The translations under genes and the position numbers were made by a program. The notes under the pieces are model-generated. The model searched no databases. It had not been told where the DNA came from and was given only the letters and a program-made list of their open reading frames with translations. From CAXXIC01 sp049315325 (GTDB lineage: Bacteria; Bacteroidota; Bacteroidia; Bacteroidales; UBA7332): a stretch of 64,000 bases of DNA. Position 1 is the first letter of the stretch; each line of letters starts with the position of its first letter. Of this stretch, positions 35,305-42,041 are shown one piece after another. The stretch lies in NCBI GenBank assembly GCA_049315325.1, contig JBMOKJ010000001.1:682001-746000 (forward strand). Direction: 5' to 3'.

Positions 35305-35345
35305 CTCACGAAAACCTCACGAAAAAATTAAAATTTGTATATTTG
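35305..35345 (+). promoter_or_regulatory. Putative promoter/operator of the two-component system
   Basis: Two CTCACG half-sites at 35305 and 35316 (11 bp apart, identical to the pair at 35155/35166) end 11 bp before TATATTTG (35338-35345), a perfect TAnnTTTG -7 element. The second half-site lies where the -33 TTTG would be, as expected for activation by an OmpR/PhoB-type regulator. Confidence 0.6.
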
Positions 35346-35411
35346 AAGTGTTATAAAAGTTGTTAAAAAATTGCATGTAACCAATTCTTCGTCTTATTTA
35401 GTCTGATAATT

Positions 35412-36749
35412 ATGAAAACGAGAATTATTACCTACCTATCAATCGTCTGTCTGCTCCTAATATTAGTGATGCAGTCCTACATTGTTTATGATCATTTTCA
35501 GTCCATAGAAATCTCTTTAAAACGAGAGACAGATGCCATTCTGGAAAATGCGTATCGTAAAGAGTTGAATATCAGACAAAACATGCGCAAAAGGGCGGAA
35601 ATTTTTGATCCAAGAAAGTATACCCCAAAAAAAAATGTTTTCAATGTAGATAAAATGAAGAATACCCATATTGATAAAAATGATTTTCTAAGTATTCTCA
35701 ACAAAACAATAGATGCGGTAGTGAGTGAAACTTTTCCAATGAAGATTGCCAATGTAGATAGTATAACTGCTTTGGAGTTAAAACTTCGAAACATTGATAC
35801 TCAGTTTTTAGTCCAGATTATAAATCCACAAAATCAAGCAATATTGGAAGTCTCAAAAAAAGGGTTTAAACCTTCCATATTTGCTGTTGAATCGAAAATG
35901 CTTTCCTTAGATTTTGAGGAAAAAAGATCTCTTCAACTCGTTTTGATTAATCCGATGAATAATATTTTTAGTCAAATGGGGTATTTGTTGGCTGGGTCTC
36001 TTTTGCTTACGCTGATTTGTTTATATGGATTGTGGTTTCTTTTTCATACGTTAGCACAACAAAAACAATTGCTTCAAGTTAAAAATGACTTTTTTGGACA
36101 TACAGCACACGAACTGAAACGACCTGTGGCTCAGCTCCATATGGCGCTTGATGCGATTGCTCGACCAGCAATAGATGAGAATAAACTTAAAAAGGCAAGG
36201 TACATTGCTATTATGAAGGAGGCCACTCAAGATATGTCTGAGAAGATAGGTATGATTATGACATTGTCGATGGCCGAAGAGGGGGTATTCAGGTTGAATT
36301 ATAGTGATTTTGATTTGATCGAATTAATTGAAACATTAAAAGAGAAGTTCACGGCTTTTACTGAAAAAACAGTGTCAATTCAGTTTGAGGGAGTGGAAGA
36401 AAAAATGATGATACATGCTGACCACGATCACATTCGTCAAACAATAGCCAATTTAATTGATAATGCGATAAAATATTCGAATGACACTGTCGTTGTAAGT
36501 ATATCAGTGAGTCGCCAAAAGGGTAACCTAATGCTTTGTGTGAAAGACAATGGCATTGGTATAGCTGCCGACAAAATAAGTAGTGTTTTTGAAAAGTATA
36601 CTCGAATAAATTCTGCACCAGGATCTCCATCGGGATTTGGCATTGGCTTGAGTTACGTGAAAGCGGTGATAGAAAAACATGCTGGACGAATTGAGGTGTT
36701 GAGTGAGTTGTCTAAAGGAACTGAATTTAGAGTCTATTTACCAGCTTAA
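35412..36749 (+). CDS. Sensor histidine kinase (RprX-like)
   Basis: A 445-residue membrane kinase. TM1 is at about residues 5-27 and TM2 at about 189-212, with a periplasmic sensor domain of about 160 residues between. The H-box is FFGHTAHELKRPVAQL, with the phospho-accepting His at residue 233, followed by N-box NLIDNAIKYS, G1 DNGIGIAADKI and G2 GFGIGLSYV. The AHELKRPVAQLHMALDAI pattern resembles Bacteroides RprX. It is divergent from the leader-peptide gene and 9 bp upstream of its response regulator. The ligand is unknown; the adjacent secreted peptide is a candidate. Confidence 0.9.
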   Translation: MKTRIITYLSIVCLLLILVMQSYIVYDHFQSIEISLKRETDAILENAYRKELNIRQNMRKRAEIFDPRKYTPKKNVFNVDKMKNTHIDKNDFLSILNKTIDAVVSETFPMKIANVDSITALELKLRNIDTQFLVQIINPQNQAILEVSKKGFKPSIFAVESKMLSLDFEEKRSLQLVLINPMNNIFSQMGYLLAGSLLLTLICLYGLWFLFHTLAQQKQLLQVKNDFFGHTAHELKRPVAQLHMALDAIARPAIDENKLKKARYIAIMKEATQDMSEKIGMIMTLSMAEEGVFRLNYSDFDLIELIETLKEKFTAFTEKTVSIQFEGVEEKMMIHADHDHIRQTIANLIDNAIKYSNDTVVVSISVSRQKGNLMLCVKDNGIGIAADKISSVFEKYTRINSAPGSPSGFGIGLSYVKAVIEKHAGRIEVLSELSKGTEFRVYLPA

Positions 36750-36758
36750 ATTTTATAT

Positions 36759-37463
36759 ATGATAAATAAGGTTTTGTTGATAGAAGATGATGTCAATTTG
36801 GCATTTATGCTGATCGATGGTTTGGAAAGTGAAGGATTTGAAATTCATCATATCGCAAGAGGTGAGGAGGCAATTGAGGTATTTCTTGAGTTTGAGCCTA
36901 ATATCATATTGTTGGATGTGAATCTGAAAGGTGTGATGACTGGGTTTGAGGCAAGCCGCGAAATTAGAAAAAGAAGTGATGTCCCTATTATATTTACGAC
37001 CTCTCGAGCTCAGTTCGAGGATTTGCAAGAAGGATTTCAAATTGGGAATGTTGATTATCTGAAAAAGCCCTATAGTATTAGAGAGTTAGGTTTAAGAATT
37101 AAAGGGCTCTTGATGCGCTATGAACATGCCGAAAAGGCGAAAAGTGCGGATGATGAAAACCGCATTCATTTAGCAAATTATGTTTTCTCTCCAATGGAAC
37201 AAACTCTTCAAAACATTGATACCATTCGGTTAATGAAAAATGAGAGTTTGGTATTAGAGTATTTGTGTAAACATGTAAATGAGGTTGTCACAAAGAAAGA
37301 ATTACTTGAGTTTGTTTGGGGTGATGGCGAGATACAAGCACGGGAGAATTCGTTGTACAATATCCTAACATCTTTGCGCACCAAGCTTTCGGGAGATTCT
37401 CATGTCTCTATTCAGACCATCTCGAAGGTTGGATATAAGTTGGAACTCGAAAGAAGAGATTGA
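36759..37463 (+). CDS. OmpR/PhoB-family response regulator (RprY-like)
   Basis: A 234-residue regulator with an N-terminal receiver (acid pocket Glu9-Asp10-Asp11, phospho-acceptor Asp53, FTTSR, and Lys in YLKKPYS) and a C-terminal winged helix (about residues 140-232, VTKKELLEFVWGDGE, NILTSLRTKL, VGYKLE). OmpR-type proteins bind direct repeats about 11 bp apart, which is just the spacing of the CTCACG half-sites upstream of this operon. It is 9 bp after the kinase and before a strong terminator. Confidence 0.93.
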   Translation: MINKVLLIEDDVNLAFMLIDGLESEGFEIHHIARGEEAIEVFLEFEPNIILLDVNLKGVMTGFEASREIRKRSDVPIIFTTSRAQFEDLQEGFQIGNVDYLKKPYSIRELGLRIKGLLMRYEHAEKAKSADDENRIHLANYVFSPMEQTLQNIDTIRLMKNESLVLEYLCKHVNEVVTKKELLEFVWGDGEIQARENSLYNILTSLRTKLSGDSHVSIQTISKVGYKLELERRD

Positions 37464-37482
37464 CAATTATTTCTGAATAAAT

Positions 37483-37514
37483 AAAGGCTCTCGTTCAGAT
37501 GAACGAGAGCCTTT
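37483..37514. terminator. Bidirectional terminator between the response regulator and purF
   Basis: A perfect 15-bp stem (AAAGGCTCTCGTTCA / TGAACGAGAGCCTTT) with only a 2-nt central loop as written, between convergent genes. It is 19 bp past the regulator stop and 5 bp from the purF stop. Confidence 0.85.
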
Positions 37515-37519
37515 CTGTT

Positions 37520-39388
37520 TTATTCGATGAAGCGTTTGTCGCTTCCTTCTATAAAGTTGATAAATGCCTGATTAACGAGACGCGTTCCGCCGGGTGTTGG
37601 GTATTCGCCAGAGAAGTACCAATCGCCAGTGTGATTTGGACACGCCTTGTGAAGCGCTTCAATCGTTTGATAGACGATTTCGACAGATGCTTTTGTCTCT
37701 TGCGGAGTAAGCATTTCTGCAATTTTAGCTGAAACCTCTTCGTCGGTAAACGAGTTGTAAATCTCTACAGCATAATTTTGGATCTTCTCTTTTGGCAATC
37801 CTGCTTGCGCTTTCGACTTCTTGTAGATTTTATCGATCTCTGCCTCTCTCCCTTGATCTTTCAGCAATCCAACCGCGGCTTTAAAGGCGATAAACTCATT
37901 CATTCGCGACATATCGATGCCGTAGCAATCGGGGAAACGAACTTGAGGTGAAGATGAAACAATGACGATTTTCTTGGGTTGAAGTCGGTCGAGAATCTTG
38001 ATAATGCTTTGCTTCAAAGTTGTGCCACGTACGATGCTGTCGTCGATTACAACAAGGTTGTCAATGCCCGGGCGAATAGAGCCGTAAGTGATGTCATAAA
38101 CGTGCGTCGCAAGGTCGTTTCGGTTGTTGTCCTCAGCAATGAATGTTCGGAGTTTTATATCTTTGATGGCAACCTTTTCGAAACGGATGCGCTTTGCCAG
38201 AATATCTTGTAAATCTTGCTCTGTTAGACTTCCATTTTTCTCACGAATTTGCTTGATTTTTTTGTTATTAAGGTGCTCCTCCATGCCTTCTACAAGGCCG
38301 TAAAAAGCAACTTCTGCTGTGTTTGGGATGAATGAAAACACAGTATTGTCGAGGTCGTTGTCGATGGATTTCAAGACCTGATCGACGAGTAATTTACCTA
38401 ATGCTTTACGCTCTTTGTAGATGTCTTTGTCGCTACCGCGTGAGAAATAGATTCGTTCGAACGAACAAGCCGAGGTTTCTCTCGGTTGGTGAATTTGAGT
38501 GAGATTGACTGTCCCGTTGCTTTTGATGACAATGCTCTGACCTGGATTAAGTTCTTTCACATTGTCGTACGACACATTCATCACGGTCTGAATCACAGGG
38601 CGTTCAGATGCAATCACGACCACTTCGTCATCTTGATAGTAGAATGCTGGACGAATGCCCCATGGATCGCGAAATGCAAATGCATCGCCACTTCCGATGA
38701 GTCCACACATCACGTAACCGCCATCCCACATGCGGCTAGCTTCGCGAATAATGTCTTCCACATCGAGGCTCTCCTCAATCAGTTTGTTGATTTCTGGTCC
38801 CGATGCGCCATTCCATTTAAATTGCTCATACAGTTTTTCCACTTGTCTGTCGAGCAGATAGCCAATCAGTTCCAATATAATGAACGTATCGGCATTGTGG
38901 CGTGGGTGTTGACCTTGCGAAACGATAAAGTTGAATATTTCGTCAACATTCGTCAGGTTAAAGTTACCAGCAAGGGCAATGTTTCTACTTTTCCAGTTGT
39001 TTCGGCGAAGGAATGGGTGAACATACGAAATACCGGAGCGCCCGGTGGTGCTGTATCGGAGGTGGCCCATGTAGAGCTCTCCTTTGAATGAGTTGTTGTT
39101 AAGGTTGTTGGGGTCTTGGATGGTTTTGTGAATCGATTCGAAAGCTCTATGAATGGCATTCGATCCTGTTTGTCTCTCTCTGAAGATGTACTCTTCGCCT
39201 GGTTTTGCATCTAATTTCACACAGGCTACACCTGCGCCCTCTTGACCCCGATTGTGCTGTTTTTCCATCAGGAGGTAGAGCTTATTCAGCCCATAGGAGT
39301 TAGTCCCATATTTTTCCTGATAATATTCAAGAGGCTTCAGCAGCCTGATCATCGCAATTCCACATTCGTGTTTGATGCTATCGGACAT
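37520..39388 (-). CDS. purF: Amidophosphoribosyltransferase
   Basis: PurF makes 5-phosphoribosylamine from PRPP and glutamine, the first committed step of purine synthesis. At 622 residues it is the long Bacteroidota form rather than the ~470-505 residue enzyme. The N-terminal Ntn amidotransferase starts HECGIAMIRLL (nucleophile candidate Cys9), with QHNRGQEGAGVA, and the C-terminal phosphoribosyltransferase has the PRPP loop VVIDDSIVRGTTLKQ. A second amidotransferase-class feature (RYSTTGRSG) supports it. Confidence 0.92.
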   Translation of the reverse strand: MSDSIKHECGIAMIRLLKPLEYYQEKYGTNSYGLNKLYLLMEKQHNRGQEGAGVACVKLDAKPGEEYIFRERQTGSNAIHRAFESIHKTIQDPNNLNNNSFKGELYMGHLRYSTTGRSGISYVHPFLRRNNWKSRNIALAGNFNLTNVDEIFNFIVSQGQHPRHNADTFIILELIGYLLDRQVEKLYEQFKWNGASGPEINKLIEESLDVEDIIREASRMWDGGYVMCGLIGSGDAFAFRDPWGIRPAFYYQDDEVVVIASERPVIQTVMNVSYDNVKELNPGQSIVIKSNGTVNLTQIHQPRETSACSFERIYFSRGSDKDIYKERKALGKLLVDQVLKSIDNDLDNTVFSFIPNTAEVAFYGLVEGMEEHLNNKKIKQIREKNGSLTEQDLQDILAKRIRFEKVAIKDIKLRTFIAEDNNRNDLATHVYDITYGSIRPGIDNLVVIDDSIVRGTTLKQSIIKILDRLQPKKIVIVSSSPQVRFPDCYGIDMSRMNEFIAFKAAVGLLKDQGREAEIDKIYKKSKAQAGLPKEKIQNYAVEIYNSFTDEEVSAKIAEMLTPQETKASVEIVYQTIEALHKACPNHTGDWYFSGEYPTPGGTRLVNQAFINFIEGSDKRFIE

Positions 39389-39465
39389 TGTTCAGAGTTA
39401 TGTAGTTAGTTTTTTAGAGGCTTATTACAGCGAAAAAATGAATCTCTCAAGTCTGTTTTAGAATG

Positions 39466-39473
39466 CAAAAGTA
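39466..39473 (-). promoter_or_regulatory. -7 element of purF promoter
   Basis: Minus-strand TACTTTTG (TAnnTTTG) 77 bp upstream of the purF ATG; -33 not found at standard spacing. No purine riboswitch-like structure was recognised in the leader. Confidence 0.45.
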
Positions 39474-39570
39474 CGCATAAACTACGATTAATATGTTCGC
39501 AAAAATAGGCTCAGAATTAAATTAAGGGAATTTTATCATTTAGTAAATAAAGTTTCATAAAATAGATTTT

Positions 39571-39598
39571 AAGGATAAGCTACATCCTTGTCACTTGA
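39571..39598. repeat. 28-bp direct repeat, copy 1
   Basis: Begins AAGGATAAGC and ends CTTGA. It matches 25 of 28 positions with the copy at 40352-40379, on the other side of the lipoprotein gene. Confidence 0.75.
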
Positions 39599-39744
39599 AT
39601 CAATTTAGTAAGCAATTGGGAGATGAGAATCGACGGGTTCAAATTGTTTTACCTTAGAAAAGACCTCCTTTGGATGGTAGTGGAAATTGCGATTGACCTA
39701 CGACTGTTTGTCTTTATATTGCCAAATCTGATGCATTACCACAA

Positions 39745-40191
39745 TTAGTGAGGGATAAAACTAACCGTCCAAGCCTTTTCATATCTGACTATTTTATAAT
39801 TTTTGTCATAGTAAAACGATGTGAGAAAATGGTTGTTACGCTTGTTATCGATAAAATAATTTGACGATTTATACAAATTTGAATTAATTTTCTCAATCTT
39901 AGTCATATATTTTTCATCATCAAAATAATTAACAATCATCGTATCTTTTAGTATAGTCAAACAAAGAGTTGTATCATATTTGCTTATAAAATAATAGCCT
40001 AAATCTTTTTTTATAAATTTGCTAATCTCGACTTCATGATTTTCACAATCAGTTCTTTTCATTTCAATACTATCGCCAAAATAAGTCAAATTATATTCTT
40101 CGGTAATATTTGAAACCAATCTATCCTGTTTTCTTGAACACGAATATAAAATCAAAATGCTGCATACAAATACAATTATTTTTTTGCACAT
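39745..40191 (-). CDS. Small unknown lipoprotein
   Basis: A 148-residue protein with a lipoprotein signal sequence (MCKKIIVFVCSILILYSC, Cys18). The mature part is hydrophilic and beta-rich, with no family recognised. The gene is very AT-rich and lies between two 28-bp direct repeats. A TTTTTT-rich upstream region holds no clear promoter. Function unknown. Confidence 0.7.
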   Translation of the reverse strand: MCKKIIVFVCSILILYSCSRKQDRLVSNITEEYNLTYFGDSIEMKRTDCENHEVEISKFIKKDLGYYFISKYDTTLCLTILKDTMIVNYFDDEKYMTKIEKINSNLYKSSNYFIDNKRNNHFLTSFYYDKNYKIVRYEKAWTVSFIPH

Positions 40192-40351
40192 ATATCAATT
40201 ATTAAAATATTCATTTTCTATTTTATCCATTGTTTATGTATGAGTAGAACTTTATTCTGTCCCCATTCCTTATTATTCGATACTGTGTTCCGGCAACAAA
40301 TATATTTCAAATTGTCTAATTATCAAATTTGTTTTTCTTTAAAGTTTTGTA

Positions 40352-40379
40352 AAGGATAAGCGATATCCTTGTCGCTTGA
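40352..40379. repeat. 28-bp direct repeat, copy 2
   Basis: Begins AAGGATAAGC and differs from copy 1 at three positions. The three differing bases strengthen internal hairpins (AAGGATA/TATCCTT and AAGCGA/TCGCTT), so this copy is more palindromic than copy 1. Confidence 0.75.
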
Positions 40380-40454
40380 TGGATAGGATTCCTTTTTCAA
40401 GCGGCTGGGAAGCCGCTTGTCCCTATGGATGCTACTTGCCCCTTGGAAATAAAA

Positions 40455-40488
40455 AAGGCTGCTTCAAGTTTTATCTCGAAGCAGCCTT
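40455..40488 (-). terminator. Terminator after gltD
   Basis: Stem AAGGCTGCTTC/GAAGCAGCCTT with a 12-nt loop and, on the minus strand, a following TTTTTTATT run. It ends the gltB-gltD unit. Confidence 0.82.
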
Positions 40489-40505
40489 ATATCTGTATTT
40501 GGAAC

Positions 40506-41930
40506 TTATTTTTTGTTCAAGAATTTGTCCATCTCTACAGCAGCTTTACGCCCTGCCCCGATTGCACGTACTACCAAGCTCGCACCAAGGTGCGCATCAC
40601 CCGCAGCGAATACTTTTTCGAGCGACGTTTGGTGAAGTCCATTAATAGCCACATTTTTTCGAGCATCAGTTGCGACACCAAGTTCGGTCAGCAGACCTTC
40701 GTGAACTGGATGTACAAAACCCATTGCTAGAAATACCAGATCAACTTTCATGATCTCTTTTTTGCCTGTGCGAATCAGTTGCATACGACCTTCTGCATCT
40801 TTTTCCCATTGCACTTCTTCGAGTTCAACAGCAGTCAAGACACCATTTTCGCCGATGAATTGTTTGGTTTCGAGGCTCCAACGACGCGTGCAACCTTCCT
40901 CGTGAGAAGAGGATGTTTTCAACACCATTGGATAAGCTGGCCACGGAGTATCTGGGTTGTGGTGTGCTGGTGGCATTGGCATAATCTCAATTTGAGTGAT
41001 GCTTGCTGCTCCGTGACGAACCGATGTTCCAACGCAGTCAGAACCAGTATCACCACCACCAATTACCAATACGTGTTTGCCTTTGGCATCGATGCGTGTA
41101 TCAGCATCAAATGTTTGACCGGCAATTACGCGGTTTTGTTGGGTCAAGAATTCCAATGCGAAATAGACACCCTTTAAATCGCGTCCTTGAATAGGTAAAT
41201 CACGTGGATGCTCTGCACCTACAGCCAAACAGATGGCATCGTAGTTTGCCATAAGCTCTTTTCCGCTAATGTCAACACCAACGTTTACGCCAGTCTTAAA
41301 CTTAACGCCTTCTGTCTCCATGATTTCGAGACGACGGTCGATAACTTTTTTGTTGAGTTTGAAATCTGGAATACCGAAGCGAAGTAATCCACCGATGTAT
41401 TCGTTTTTCTCATACAGAGTTACGTCGTGGCCTTTGCGGTTCAATTGGTTGGCTGCTGCCATACCTGCAGGACCTGAGCCGATAACGGCTACTTTTTTGC
41501 CTGTTCTTGCCTTAGGTGGACGTGCTACCACAAAGCCTTCGGCAAATGCACGCTCTGCAATCGAACATTCGTTTTCGCGAATAGTCACAGGGCTGTCGCC
41601 TGACAACTTCAACACACACGCTTTTTCGCATGGAGCTGGGCAAACGCGGCCTGTGAATTCAGGAAAGTCGTCTGTCGATTCAAGTGTTTCATAAGCCTCT
41701 TTCCATTTGCCTCTGTATGCTAAATCTTGCCACTCAGGTTGGAGGTTAGCAGTAGGGCAAGCCCAATGGCAGAAGGGGATGCCGCAATCCATACAGCGTG
41801 AAGCCTGCAATTTGCGGTCTTCGGGATTGAGCGTTTGCTCTACCTCGCTGTAGTCGCCTATTCTTTCGCTCACCGGACGGTATCCCGCCTCGTTGCGAAG
41901 TATTGATATAAATGCTTTAGGATTTCCCAT
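40506..41930 (-). CDS. gltD: Glutamate synthase small subunit
   Basis: The beta subunit of NADPH-glutamate synthase passes electrons from NADPH to the large subunit. From the ATG at 41930 it has 474 residues. The N-terminal Cys cluster CMDCGIPFCHWACP (Cys46, 49, 54, 58) binds an iron-sulfur centre, and two Rossmann folds follow (VIGSGPAGMAAANQL and VIGGGDTGSDCVG). I prefer the ATG at 41930 (MGNPKAF) over 41948. It lies 111 bp after gltB on the same strand, as usual. Confidence 0.95.
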   Translation of the reverse strand: MGNPKAFISILRNEAGYRPVSERIGDYSEVEQTLNPEDRKLQASRCMDCGIPFCHWACPTANLQPEWQDLAYRGKWKEAYETLESTDDFPEFTGRVCPAPCEKACVLKLSGDSPVTIRENECSIAERAFAEGFVVARPPKARTGKKVAVIGSGPAGMAAANQLNRKGHDVTLYEKNEYIGGLLRFGIPDFKLNKKVIDRRLEIMETEGVKFKTGVNVGVDISGKELMANYDAICLAVGAEHPRDLPIQGRDLKGVYFALEFLTQQNRVIAGQTFDADTRIDAKGKHVLVIGGGDTGSDCVGTSVRHGAASITQIEIMPMPPAHHNPDTPWPAYPMVLKTSSSHEEGCTRRWSLETKQFIGENGVLTAVELEEVQWEKDAEGRMQLIRTGKKEIMKVDLVFLAMGFVHPVHEGLLTELGVATDARKNVAINGLHQTSLEKVFAAGDAHLGASLVVRAIGAGRKAAVEMDKFLNKK

Positions 41931-41952
41931 AATTTTAATGAGCCCCACTAAA

Positions 41953-42032
41953 TCTCCCCAAAGGGGAGACTTGCGGTTAGCTATATTAGTCAGTTAATAC
42001 TATTATCTTTTTCTCCATTCCCCCTTTGGGGG
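41953..42032. repeat. Two inverted CCCCAAAGGGG-type hairpins in the gltB-gltD spacer
   Basis: TCTCCCC-aaa-GGGGAGA (41953-41969) and CCCCC-TTT-GGGGG (42020-42032) are hairpins facing each other. They resemble the dispersed CCCCCAAAGGGGG palindromes found between genes in Bacteroidota. Because they lie inside an operon they would be in the mRNA. Confidence 0.55.
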
Positions 42033-42041
42033 CTTGAGGGC

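Larger units (their letters stand above)
35058..35411. other. Divergent regulatory region, leader peptide gene and two-component system
   Basis: A 354-bp AT-rich region with two 22-bp identical blocks 150 bp apart, each a pair of CTCACG half-sites, and -7 elements facing outward in both directions. The middle (35177-35304) shows no motif I can name. Confidence 0.6.
39389..39744. other. Intergenic region, purF to small lipoprotein gene
   Basis: 356 bp holding the purF -7 element and one copy of a 28-bp direct repeat (39571-39598). I saw no gene or terminator here. Confidence 0.55.
40192..40505. other. Intergenic region, lipoprotein gene to gltD
   Basis: 314 bp with repeat copy 2, a separate GC-rich hairpin at 40398-40419 (CAAGCGGCT/AGCCGCTTG, 4-nt loop) and the gltD terminator. 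An 89-codon plus-strand frame over the hairpins (40376-40645) looks like chance. Confidence 0.55.

Noticed and set aside
40376..40645. 89-codon plus-strand frame after the 28-bp repeat
   Set aside because: It runs over hairpins and the gltD terminator and then antisense to gltD; odd composition (Cys/Pro-rich) typical of shadow frames.
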